From Candidatus Merdenecus merdavium (GTDB lineage: Bacteria > Bacillota > Clostridia > Lachnospirales > Lachnospiraceae): 7,326 nt of DNA. This document shows positions 1 through 6,310 of the stretch, piece by piece. The first letter of the stretch is position 1. Every line of letters starts with the position of its first letter. Where the stretch lies: NCBI GenBank assembly GCA_018715425.1, contig DVLR01000192.1, positions 1-7,326 of the forward strand, given 5' to 3'. Under the pieces are notes generated by a model, which saw only the letters and a program-made list of their open reading frames with translations, did no database searches and had not been told where the DNA came from. A program made the position numbers and the translations under genes.

Positions 1-39
1 TTTGTATTCTAGGTATTTTGCATATATTTATCAGATTGC

Positions 40-76
40 AAAAAAAATAGAGAGGTACCTTTTAAATGGTACCTCC
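40..76 (-). terminator. Rho-independent terminator of the LacI-family gene
   Basis: On the minus strand an 8-bp perfect stem (GAGGTACC at 75-68 pairing with GGTACCTC at 59-52) encloses an 8-nt loop. A possible G-U pair extends its base. A U-rich tract (eight T at 47-40) follows after a few bases. The 5' arm encodes the last residues of the repressor and the stop codon lies in the loop, so terminator and gene end overlap. It suggests that transcription of the repressor gene ends here. Confidence 0.85.
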
Positions 77-1039
77 TTGCTGGAATCCCACCTCTAATAC
101 TTGGTGGTAATCTATTTTCTTTTCTCCATCTAACATATCTAATAAAGTCGTTACGCATCTTTTTGCTAATTCGTCTGTATCCTGAGTAATCGCTGTCAAG
201 TTGGGATATATCAACCTTGTAAAGTCTTCTCCATCATAACCAATGATCTTTAAGTCTTCAGGAACCTTGATCCCTTTTTCTTTAGCGATACTTACACAGA
301 TCAGTGCAGCTAAATCTGAAGTAAAAATCCCATCCACATCAGGATGTTCGTCCATGAATTTCCTCATAACATCCTCAAAATATTCATATTCAAACATATT
401 CCAACCAAATTCAACCGTTTGAACCTTTACCTTATGCTCTTTCATGATTTTGCTAAATTCTACATGACGATGGTTGGAAGGAGAATCTACCATAAAGGAA
501 CCACCAAGCTGAGCTACATTTTTACATCCACTCTTTAATAATGCTTCGGCCGCTAATCTTCCACCATGTCTATGATCAGAATGTATCAAAGGAATTTTAT
601 CACCTAAATATCGATCCAGAGACACAATTGGCTTATCTATGCTAAGATACTCCTGAATATCTAGGGAATGAGCACCGGTAATGATTCCATCCACAATATT
701 TCTGCGCAACATATCAATATAGTCTTTTTCTCTATTGCTGATTCCTACAGTATTACAAACCATGGTTTTATAACCTTTTTCGTATAATTCCATTTCTACC
801 TGTTTGATGAAATGAGAAAAAAACGGATGTTTCAAATCTGGTATAACTACACCAATAATATTTGTTTTCTTTCTAAATAGATTTCTAGCCAACTCGTTGG
901 GTGTATAGCCTAATTCTTGTGCAGCTTTTTCAATTTTCAATCTGGTATCTAAGGATACATAACCTGTATGATTTAAAGCCCTTGAAACAGTACCCACTCC
1001 TACGTTAGCTCTTTTTGCCACATCTTTTATGCTAGCCAT
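62..1039 (-). CDS. LacI-family transcriptional regulator (sugar-type repressor)
   Basis: A 325-residue DNA-binding repressor of the usual LacI/GalR length. Residues 4-23 form the N-terminal helix-turn-helix (IKDVAKRANVGVGTVSRAL). The hinge helix follows (YTPNELARNL, 45-54), with Leu54 at the usual minor-groove position. From about residue 60 there is a periplasmic-binding-protein-like effector domain, with LDRY at 141-144, SDHRHGGR at 154-161, Arg191 in a likely ligand-contacting segment, IGYDGED at 266-272 and LTAITQD at 281-287. These recall sucrose/fructan-type repressors (ScrR-like), but the effector cannot be assigned from sequence and no sugar gene lies in the window. The ATG is preceded by an AGAGG ribosome binding site. 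The gene appears monocistronic: the ABC operon terminator lies upstream and its own terminator overlaps its stop. Targets may lie beyond the left edge. Confidence 0.95.
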   Translation of the reverse strand: MASIKDVAKRANVGVGTVSRALNHTGYVSLDTRLKIEKAAQELGYTPNELARNLFRKKTNIIGVVIPDLKHPFFSHFIKQVEMELYEKGYKTMVCNTVGISNREKDYIDMLRRNIVDGIITGAHSLDIQEYLSIDKPIVSLDRYLGDKIPLIHSDHRHGGRLAAEALLKSGCKNVAQLGGSFMVDSPSNHRHVEFSKIMKEHKVKVQTVEFGWNMFEYEYFEDVMRKFMDEHPDVDGIFTSDLAALICVSIAKEKGIKVPEDLKIIGYDGEDFTRLIYPNLTAITQDTDELAKRCVTTLLDMLDGEKKIDYHQVLEVGFQQGGTI

Positions 1040-1100
1040 CTTAACCTCTTATTATGTTTATTCTATCTTTTATTCCTTCTTGTACATTAACTTTGATCAT

Positions 1101-1129
1101 ATCATATTTTTACAAATAAAACACGTCTT
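1101..1129 (-). promoter_or_regulatory. Weak candidate promoter for the LacI-family gene
   Basis: A TATGAT -10 element at 1106-1101 lies 17 bp from an AAGACG -35-like hexamer (1129-1124) that matches consensus at only three positions. A second overlapping TATGAT lies 5 bp downstream. The location fits, about 60 bp before the start codon and after the previous operon's terminator. No clear LacI-type palindrome is visible, so autoregulation is not supported. Confidence 0.3.
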
Positions 1130-1172
1130 TTACTAATGATTTTCTAAATCTCAAAACTAGAACCTATCCTTG

Positions 1173-1242
1173 ATGAACATTCCATTGATTTTCTTACTTT
1201 AAAAAAGAGGGTGCTGCACTAGATTTGTGCAACATCCTCTTT
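1173..1242. repeat. 70-bp direct repeat, copy A (terminator-bearing)
   Basis: These 70 bases are identical, in the same orientation, to 5581-5650. The identity stops abruptly on both sides. The repeat contains a 16-bp-arm hairpin (the ABC operon terminator) plus about 31 bases of apparently unstructured sequence on the left. The two copies bracket the ABC transporter cassette. Confidence 0.95.
1201..1242 (-). terminator. Terminator of the ABC transporter operon
   Basis: Arms at 1242-1227 and 1219-1204 (16 bases each) pair with one G-U and one A-C position, around a 7-nt loop (1226-1220). On the minus strand the hairpin runs into six T (1206-1201). It lies 45 bp after the stop of the last operon gene. 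Copy B, after mntP, is identical. Confidence 0.88.
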
Positions 1243-1287
1243 ATGATAATATACAAATATATTGTAATAACTCTTTATTCTAAAACA

Positions 1288-1875
1288 TTACTCTACTGTT
1301 TTGATTAGTTTTCGCGTTGGATACTCTGTAATTTGTAACATAGGCGGATTTTTTATTATTTCCTCACGATCCAACGTCACCTCGGGATTAAAAGAATATG
1401 GAATCAGCATTTCTTTAGTCGTTCCCTTTCTCAGTGCAAAACTAGTCGCAGGCATATCTGGATTCATTTTTTCAAAAGCCATATTATCAATTAAAGATAG
1501 ATATTCAATTCCCACCAATGGAAATAAATCTAAAAAGATCCCCTTCATCTCACCTTGATCATTACTTTCGTTTCCAACAACTACCTTTACAATATAATAG
1601 AATTCAGTATATCCATCGTCTGCAAGTTCCCTTTCAGGATCAAATTTTTCATAAAACTCTTCTAAAGTTAATAGTTCCGAATCCAAAACTTGAATAGTAT
1701 AACCCTCTATTCTATCCTCTGAAGATTCTGTAAAATCTCCATCAAATGGTACAACCTCCCCTTTTTCATAAACGATCTCTAGTGGTTTCTTTACATCTTT
1801 ATTCACTATGTATATCCGTACGACTAAAATAATCATGACGAGTACGCTGATCATTAGGATAAGCTTTTTTCTCAT
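1288..1875 (-). CDS. Membrane-anchored extracytoplasmic protein, DUF5028-like; last gene of ABC operon
   Basis: A 195-residue protein with a basic start (MRKK) and one hydrophobic helix at about 5-23 that serves as an uncleaved anchor; no lipobox is seen. The rest is an acidic soluble domain predicted to lie outside the membrane. From memory the whole protein, including the VRIYIVNKD segment after the anchor and the YPTRKLIK segment near the C-terminus, resembles DUF5028 proteins found beside ABC transporters in Firmicutes; I could not confirm this by search. The domain has a YEKGEVV entry strand, then GYTIQVLDSE and YYIVKVVVGNES, suggesting an Ig-like beta-sandwich similar in pattern to the lipoprotein that opens the operon. 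It begins 22 bp after the ATPase stop with a GAGGAAG ribosome binding site and ends just before the operon terminator. A sensing, immunity or accessory role at the cell surface is an inference. The function is unknown. Confidence 0.85.
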   Translation of the reverse strand: MRKKLILMISVLVMIILVVRIYIVNKDVKKPLEIVYEKGEVVPFDGDFTESSEDRIEGYTIQVLDSELLTLEEFYEKFDPERELADDGYTEFYYIVKVVVGNESNDQGEMKGIFLDLFPLVGIEYLSLIDNMAFEKMNPDMPATSFALRKGTTKEMLIPYSFNPEVTLDREEIIKNPPMLQITEYPTRKLIKTVE

Positions 1876-1897
1876 ATCATACTTCCTCTCTCTCTTA

Positions 1898-2530
1898 TTA
1901 AGAGATCACTCTCCCTTGTTCCAGTTTAATAATTTTATCAGATAATTCTTCTAAAATTAACCGATCATGACAAGAAATAATCACTAGCGCACCTTGATTT
2001 TTTTGTTTTAGAATCATTCTCTTTACTATCTCTATTCCGCTTTCATCCAAAGCATTCGTAGGTTCATCTAAGATCAAAATCTCTGGCTTTTCCATCATTG
2101 CTGCAGCAAGTCCTAAACGTTGTTTCATCCCCAATGAGTATTTCTTATACTTTTTTTTGTCATGGGGATTTAACCCCACCTCAATTAAGTATTTCTTAAT
2201 CTCATCTTCCTGAATTTTATTTTTGATACCAGCAAGCATCTTAAGGTTATCAAAACCAGAATATCGATCCAAAAATGCTGGATTTTCTATTAGAAATCCA
2301 ACATCTAAAGGAAACTCTATATCTTTCCCTAAGATTTGATTGTTAATTGTTATGGTTCCACTCGTGGGGTGCACAAGTCCTAATATCATCCTCATAAGCA
2401 TGGTTTTTCCCGAACCATTGATTCCTTGTAAACCATAAATATTTCCAGATTTAAATTCCAAACTGATGTCTTCCAATACTGTTGCTTTATGAATTTTTTT
2501 TGTTACATTTTCCACTTTTATATATGACAT
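1898..2530 (-). CDS. ABC transporter ATP-binding protein, BcrA-like
   Basis: A 210-residue single nucleotide-binding domain that would power the two ABC-2 permeases encoded just upstream. Walker A is GINGSGKT (36-43), the signature is SLGMK (132-136, a variant of LSGGQ), Walker B is ILILDEP (151-157), the D-loop is NALD (159-162) and the switch histidine is His188. The usual Q-loop glutamine region reads VGFLIENPAF (77-86), with IEN in place of the glutamine. To my knowledge this is a feature of bacitracin and lantibiotic resistance type ATPases (BcrA/LanF-like). The protein lacks the C-terminal extension of about 90 residues found in many BcrA proteins, so it is a minimal form. It starts 9 bp after the permease stop, with AGGAG overlapping that stop codon, so the two genes are probably translationally coupled. 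The substrate is unknown; peptide or antibiotic export or self-protection is an inference. Confidence 0.95.
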   Translation of the reverse strand: MSYIKVENVTKKIHKATVLEDISLEFKSGNIYGLQGINGSGKTMLMRMILGLVHPTSGTITINNQILGKDIEFPLDVGFLIENPAFLDRYSGFDNLKMLAGIKNKIQEDEIKKYLIEVGLNPHDKKKYKKYSLGMKQRLGLAAAMMEKPEILILDEPTNALDESGIEIVKRMILKQKNQGALVIISCHDRLILEELSDKIIKLEQGRVIS

Positions 2531-2539
2531 ACGATTCTC

Positions 2540-3388
2540 CTACTCTCTGTTTAAAATATCATATTTACTAAAGGCAAAACCTCCAACAAACGCCGAAAAT
2601 AAACCAATAAAAATCATTACGAAAATACCTGTATATGGAGAGATTTTACTCTCAATAAACCAATCATGCCTAATAGGAATAACAAAATTCCCGTATAATA
2701 AAGGTGTCATATAATAAGCTGAAGAAAGTAATATTACGCTGGAAACTAGAAAACCAAAAACAGGTTTGAAGTACAAAGAAACCGTCATCTGGAACAAGGC
2801 TATACTAACCGAAAAAATAAACGGTAATATATATACAGCCAAAGGAATCATCTTTTCTTCAATCGCTTCAGGATCTAGAAACATTTCATAGATATGATAA
2901 ACAAAACGCATATTCACCTCTTCTGACAAAGGCATTTTCATGGCTGCGCATAAGCCTAATCCAAAAAAATATAATATAAAATGATAAATAAAGGCACATA
3001 TCACAATCCAACAACACTTGGAAGCCCACCAGATTTTACGTCCACTACTGGACACCAGTATCTGTTTTCCAATTCCCTCCATATCTTTATAGGGATAGTA
3101 AAGAACAATAAAAAGAAAAAGTAAGTAAATCAGTAACCAAACAATAGGAAAAATAAACGATTCACCAATGGAAGGAATGTACTCTTTCATTCCCCCGAAG
3201 GCAAACATCCAATAATCCCCAAACGAAAGTTCTCCTCGGGATATCACATTGATGCTTTCTAAGTTAGAAATACGAATCATAAAGTTAGCAAAAATAACAA
3301 GAGTAAGAAACACGGGTGTTAAAAATAACAAATAATTATTTTTAACTGCTGATCTAATGTCAAATACTAGAATTTTAATAAATTTCAT
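2540..3388 (-). CDS. ABC-2 type permease, second subunit
   Basis: A 282-residue integral membrane protein with about six hydrophobic segments (roughly 20-38, 78-97, 120-147, 180-203, 208-230 and 252-273) and a large external loop after the first. This is the ABC-2 permease pattern. The cytoplasmic part after helix 2 (YPYKDMEGIGKQILVSSSGR) matches the position where such permeases carry a conserved coupling segment. The C-terminus ends FSKYDILNRE, a tail form common in this superfamily. Its ATG lies inside the last codons of the upstream permease (14-bp overlap), with AGGAGAG nine bases ahead, so the two subunits are coupled and probably form a heterodimer. Sequence identity to its partner is low by eye. 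The transported molecule is unknown. Confidence 0.88.
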   Translation of the reverse strand: MKFIKILVFDIRSAVKNNYLLFLTPVFLTLVIFANFMIRISNLESINVISRGELSFGDYWMFAFGGMKEYIPSIGESFIFPIVWLLIYLLFLFIVLYYPYKDMEGIGKQILVSSSGRKIWWASKCCWIVICAFIYHFILYFFGLGLCAAMKMPLSEEVNMRFVYHIYEMFLDPEAIEEKMIPLAVYILPFIFSVSIALFQMTVSLYFKPVFGFLVSSVILLSSAYYMTPLLYGNFVIPIRHDWFIESKISPYTGIFVMIFIGLFSAFVGGFAFSKYDILNRE

Positions 3389-4247
3389 TCCGCTTCTCTC
3401 CTAAAACACATATTCCAAAGGTAACAACAAATAGTATTAGCATCTCTACGAGAATAATAACCCACGATGCTCTATATGCAGATTGGACTGGTCGGAGAAA
3501 AAAAAGAGGGGATATCTCTTTATATTGTGTTCCTCCTGACACATAAACGTACTGGCGTACATAATGAAACAATAAAAGCAACATCTGTGGCAATATCACA
3601 ACAACTGCTTTGTATTTTATAAATACTGATCCAACAAATGCCAGGCAGGCAATCAAACCACAAAAAACAAAATCAATTATTAAATAAACCAATAGATATA
3701 TAAATGGAATGGTATAATACAACTTTGACATCAATGATCCACCAAAGACTCCGTAAGCGGTATCATACACTACGATGGGTGTAATAGCGGGAAAAATTAA
3801 CATTGCTGTTATAAAATTAAAGATTAACGGAATAACCATTGCCAATCCCCCTGAAATAAAAACAGCAAGATATTTCGAGAGGAAATATTTTGTTTTTCCT
3901 GTTTTAGCCACTACGTATCGGTGATATCCACTTGTTTTTTCTTCACAGTAAGACCATCCATAGGGAAGTGCTACTAACAAGGGGAACACAAAAAAGTAAA
4001 GAGAGCTTCCTAAAGAGAATGGCTCACCACCAATCCAGTTATTAAAGACCGTGAACATAGGATATAGGGGGTTTTGCACAACCTCGCTATTTCCCCTTAC
4101 GTAGCGCAACATGAGCTGATGTTCATGATAAATTTGATAGTTATATATCAGACTAAGAACCGTGATAGCTCCTCCTATGAGCACTGCAATAAGAAAAAAC
4201 CTATTTTTAATTGCTTTTTTTATTTCCATTTTTATTAGATATTTCAT
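3375..4247 (-). CDS. ABC-2 type permease, first subunit
   Basis: A 290-residue integral membrane protein with about six hydrophobic segments (roughly 17-36, 82-97, 126-152, 178-205, 213-232 and 262-283). After helix 2 it carries the ABC-2 coupling segment (YCEEKTSGYHRYVVAKTGKT, 100-119) followed by KYFLSKYLAVF, very typical of the superfamily. A long external loop (about 37-80) follows the first helix. The gene begins 13 bp after the lipoprotein stop; the stop codon TAG is part of the AGGAG motif and AAGGG lies nearer the ATG. It overlaps the second permease by 14 bp. With that permease and the ATPase it would make a four-part exporter (two membrane subunits and two copies of the ATPase). No substrate can be read from the sequence. 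Confidence 0.9.
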   Translation of the reverse strand: MKYLIKMEIKKAIKNRFFLIAVLIGGAITVLSLIYNYQIYHEHQLMLRYVRGNSEVVQNPLYPMFTVFNNWIGGEPFSLGSSLYFFVFPLLVALPYGWSYCEEKTSGYHRYVVAKTGKTKYFLSKYLAVFISGGLAMVIPLIFNFITAMLIFPAITPIVVYDTAYGVFGGSLMSKLYYTIPFIYLLVYLIIDFVFCGLIACLAFVGSVFIKYKAVVVILPQMLLLLFHYVRQYVYVSGGTQYKEISPLFFLRPVQSAYRASWVIILVEMLILFVVTFGICVLGEKRNEIY

Positions 4248-4260
4248 ATTTTCCCTTCTC

Positions 4261-4956
4261 CTAATCCTGGAGGTCTAAATAGATATATTCTGGACTTTCT
4301 CCCATATAGCTAGTACAAAGATATAAATTACTGATTTCAAATTCGGTCGTATCTATCAACCACACTACAGTTGTACTCATTTCTTCATCTTTATTAAGTG
4401 AGTACTGATAATACTTGGAAATATCTGTGTTTTCATTTAATAAATACGATGACTTAGAAAAATACGTTGGATGGCTGACTATTTTTACCTCGTTATCCTC
4501 TCCAATACTCACCAGAGTAAATTTTGAAATGGTTGTTTCATCTTTCGGTGTACTTTTATTATGAATGGTTAAATCACAAGATAACACAGAGTATCTTTCT
4601 AAATCTGGGCTTTGAAAATATGGCTCACCTGCGTTATTAAATATATCCATATCAATTAAATCTTCCTGTCCTATTCCTATTTCCTCAAGGGATTGCACCA
4701 TCTTGGCACTATCAACCTTTACTGTTAACCCAATATTTTGGGAATCACCTTGTAAAGGAAATACGCATTCAACGAGATCTCCGATTTTATACGTTTTATC
4801 TGTACTTTCTTTTTCAACAATCTCTTCTTGAGGCACATCTTTTCCCTTTCCTAGAGCCCCTTCGTCCAACTGATGTGAGGAATCATCTGAGCAGCCCATA
4901 AGAAAAAATATGCTAAATACAGATATAAGGATAGGGATTATTTTTATTTTTTTCAT
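4261..4956 (-). CDS. Putative lipoprotein, first gene of ABC operon
   Basis: With the chosen ATG the protein is 231 residues. It has a lipoprotein signal peptide: basic start MKKIK, hydrophobic core IIPILISVFSIFFL and lipobox LMGC, with the modified cysteine at 22. An acidic, flexible linker (about 23-55) leads to a soluble domain (56-231) that should sit on the outer face of the membrane. That domain opens YKIGDLVEC, then GLTVKVDSAK and YSVLSCDLTIHNKS, a DUF4352-like Ig pattern also seen in the last protein of this operon. I do not recognise a named family. Alternative starts are ATG at 4971, whose AAGGGA site is too close, and TTG at 4995, with no site. The ATG at 4956 has only a weak GGA ten bases ahead, but gives the most canonical signal peptide. 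Accessory or immunity function next to an exporter is an inference. Confidence 0.82.
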   Translation of the reverse strand: MKKIKIIPILISVFSIFFLMGCSDDSSHQLDEGALGKGKDVPQEEIVEKESTDKTYKIGDLVECVFPLQGDSQNIGLTVKVDSAKMVQSLEEIGIGQEDLIDMDIFNNAGEPYFQSPDLERYSVLSCDLTIHNKSTPKDETTISKFTLVSIGEDNEVKIVSHPTYFSKSSYLLNENTDISKYYQYSLNKDEEMSTTVVWLIDTTEFEISNLYLCTSYMGESPEYIYLDLQD

Positions 4957-5019
4957 TCTAATATTTTCCATTCCCTTCACTTGAGATACAAACAAATAGA
5001 ACTCTTATTCTAGGTTCTC

Positions 5020-5025
5020 ATTATA
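5020..5025 (-). promoter_or_regulatory. Possible -10 element ahead of the lipoprotein gene
   Basis: A perfect TATAAT lies between the small ORF and the lipoprotein gene. No -35-like hexamer lies at the right distance (TAAAAG at 17 bp spacing). Just downstream, AGAAC and GTTCT form a short inverted repeat with an 11-base spacer (about 4998-5018), which might be an operator. An activator-dependent promoter is possible, but a chance match in AT-rich DNA is equally likely. Confidence 0.22.
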
Positions 5026-5037
5026 TAACTAAGAAAA

Positions 5038-5115
5038 TCAACCTTTTATCCTAATTTTAGTTAAATGAGATGGAAAGTATTCCATCTCCAAAAACGAGAA
5101 CTTTCTCTTCCTCAT
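5038..5115 (-). CDS. Candidate 25-residue small protein or leader peptide upstream of the ABC operon
   Basis: A short ORF starts at an ATG placed ten bases after a perfect AGGAGG (5131-5126), one of the strongest ribosome binding sites in the window. The product begins MRKRKFSFLE and ends LTKIRIKG. It is cationic (seven Lys/Arg against two Glu) with a hydrophobic and aromatic centre. Codons about 10-16 contain a perfect 9-bp inverted repeat with a 4-base loop. The TGA lies 81 bp before the lipoprotein start, in the same direction. It could be a regulatory leader peptide, the start of a decayed gene, or a small peptide handled by the transporter. None of these is shown. Very short ORFs arise by chance, so the ribosome binding site is the main support. 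Confidence 0.4.
   Translation of the reverse strand: MRKRKFSFLEMEYFPSHLTKIRIKG
5067..5088. repeat. Perfect 9-bp inverted repeat inside the small ORF
   Basis: GAGATGGAA (5067-5075) and TTCCATCTC (5080-5088) are exact complements around a 4-base loop. Neither strand shows a U-rich run right after the stem, so it is not a standard terminator. It could be an operator or an RNA hairpin that affects reading from the leader ORF into the ABC operon. Confidence 0.65.
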
Positions 5116-5580
5116 AAATTTGATACCTCCTAGTATTTTATTTTTATCCAACTTAACATTTGCTTTATCATATTCACATTTTCACTGATATAATTGTTAT
5201 ACATAATACTTTATCTTTTAATGTTAAGTGATAAATCCATGTGTAAGAAACCATTACGTATTTATTACTTATGCTAGTTTTTTTATAAACAATTTACTAA
5301 TTATATTTCTATTTACTTATTATAATAAACTAAACTGAATATTTCATTAATATCTTCTGTCTTTTTTATTACTTTCACTCTTTTTATGACTATTCCTTCA
5401 TGTTTCTTACTATTTTGTTGTTTTTACTGTTACATTTATTCATTAATACTAATACTGGTTATGTGTTTATGTAGGATTTCGTTTGTTTTTGAACTACCAT
5501 ATGCCTTTTCGATCATCTCAACATGGATTCTACCTCATATTTAAACTTTTAAAACAGCACCATCAACTTTGTAAAATAAA
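5116..5580. other. AT-rich intergenic region, no intact gene; possible gene remnants
   Basis: No ORF of convincing length is present on either strand. On the minus strand one reading frame carries two protein-like stretches interrupted by stops. The first runs from an ATG at 5516 to a stop at 5436 (MIEKAYGSSKTNEILHKHIT, then six more residues). The second, in the same frame, runs from about 5424 to a stop at 5313 (HEGIVIKRVKVIKKTEDINE, then IFSLVYYNK). I cannot match them to a family, and AT-rich DNA yields Lys/Ile/Asn-rich frames by chance. Several TATAAT-like hexamers occur, but none has a good -35, so no ABC operon promoter can be named. Confidence 0.4.
5143..5235. repeat. Long inverted repeat in the ABC operon leader region
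   Basis: The arms are 5143-5160 and 5220-5235. ACTTAACATT (5151-5160) pairs perfectly with AATGTTAAGT (5220-5229), and TTTATC (5143-5148) pairs with GATAAA (5230-5235). A 2-base bulge (5149-5150) separates the two helices. The loop is 59 bases. In the minus-strand RNA the closing arm ends about 12 bases before the AGGAGG of the small ORF, so the fold could influence translation or mark a protein-binding site. Confidence 0.55.
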
Positions 5581-5650
5581 ATGAACATTCCATTGATTTT
5601 CTTACTTTAAAAAAGAGGGTGCTGCACTAGATTTGTGCAACATCCTCTTT
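5581..5650. repeat. 70-bp direct repeat, copy B (terminator-bearing)
   Basis: Identical over 70 bases to 1173-1242, in the same orientation. It lies just after mntP. Flanking bases differ immediately outside both ends. Recombination between the copies would remove a 4,408-bp unit carrying the ABC operon and its leader and leave one copy behind. Confidence 0.95.
5609..5650 (-). terminator. Terminator of mntP
   Basis: The same hairpin as in copy A: arms at 5650-5635 and 5627-5612, a 7-nt loop, then six T on the minus strand (5614-5609). It ends mntP transcription about 47 bp after its stop. Here the hairpin is also followed by seven T on the plus strand (5648-5654), so it could work in both directions. 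Confidence 0.88.
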
Positions 5651-5696
5651 TTTTCGTATAACTATATGAAAGAAATACTAAGATTACCAAAAGCTC

Positions 5697-6287
5697 TTAA
5701 AAGATAGTTAAAATTTCTAAATGTTCCAGAAGGATCTTAAATCCCATTAAGATTAAAATGATACCTCCGGTAATTTCTGCTTTACTTTTTAGTTTTGCTC
5801 CAAAGTAATTCCCTATGTAAACGCCTGCAAAGGAAATGATAAACGTAATGACTCCAATCAAGCTAATAGCCGATACAATAGAAACTTGTAAAAAGGCAAA
5901 GGTAACACCAACTGCTAAAGCATCAATACTCGTTGCCACAGCTAGGAAAAACAACTCTTTTACGCTGAGTTCCTCCCCATCAATTGGACATTCTAGTTCC
6001 TCTTTTGATTCATCTTTAGATAACCCTTCTTTTAACATGTTTATTCCCAATAGCCCTAATAAAATAAAGGCAATCCAGTGATCAAAGCTTGTGATATAAT
6101 CCTTAAAATATCGCCCTAAACTCCAACCTAAAAATGGCATAAACCCTTGAAACCCACCGAAAAATAGTGCAATCAAAAAACCTTTTCTTACACTCATTTT
6201 TTTCATGCAAAGTCCTTTACAAATAGCCACTGCAAAAGCATCCATAGCTAATCCTACCGCAAGCAATAATAGATCAAATACATTCAT
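5697..6287 (-). CDS. mntP: Manganese efflux pump MntP
   Basis: A 196-residue inner-membrane Mn2+ exporter with about six helices (roughly 3-25, 36-57, 66-88, 110-132, 136-159 and 168-190). It matches the two-repeat MntP plan: AMDAFAVAICKG (14-25) with Asp16 in the first half, and ATSIDALAVGVTFAFLQV (118-135) with Asp122 in the second. DHWIAFILL (69-77) and KAEITGGIILILMGFKIL (169-186) are also family hallmarks. Both conserved aspartates thought to handle the metal are present. The cytosolic loop between the halves (about 88-110) is acidic. The start at 6287 is fixed by GAGGAGG five bases ahead; an in-frame upstream ATG at 6347 is rejected because it lies within the riboswitch terminator region. 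Expression should be controlled by the Mn2+ riboswitch just upstream, so the cell makes the pump when manganese is high. Confidence 0.96.
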   Translation of the reverse strand: MNVFDLLLLAVGLAMDAFAVAICKGLCMKKMSVRKGFLIALFFGGFQGFMPFLGWSLGRYFKDYITSFDHWIAFILLGLLGINMLKEGLSKDESKEELECPIDGEELSVKELFFLAVATSIDALAVGVTFAFLQVSIVSAISLIGVITFIISFAGVYIGNYFGAKLKSKAEITGGIILILMGFKILLEHLEILTIF

Positions 6288-6310
6288 GATTTCCTCCTCT
6301 AGTTGTTCAT

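Noticed and set aside
344..538. Plus-strand ORF inside the LacI-family gene
   Set aside because: It is antisense to a clear gene, with no ribosome binding site or recognisable domain.
1301..1558. Plus-strand ORF opposite the DUF5028-like gene
   Set aside because: Antisense shadow of a gene with a good start site and operon context.
4957..4995. Longer lipoprotein starts at TTG 4995 or ATG 4971
   Set aside because: The TTG has no ribosome binding site. The ATG at 4971 has its purine-rich site too close. The start at 4956 gives a standard lipoprotein signal peptide, though 4971 is not excluded.
5400..5474. Plus-strand hydrophobic mini-ORF starting MFLTILLFLLLH
   Set aside because: It has no ribosome binding site, and T-rich DNA gives Phe/Leu-rich frames by chance.
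1173..5650. 70-bp repeats as attachment sites of an integrative element
   Set aside because: No integrase, recombinase or tRNA gene is present, and the repeat core is a terminator; recombination between repeats is a simpler reading.
5836..6081. Plus-strand ORF opposite mntP
   Set aside because: Antisense shadow of a gene with strong family motifs.
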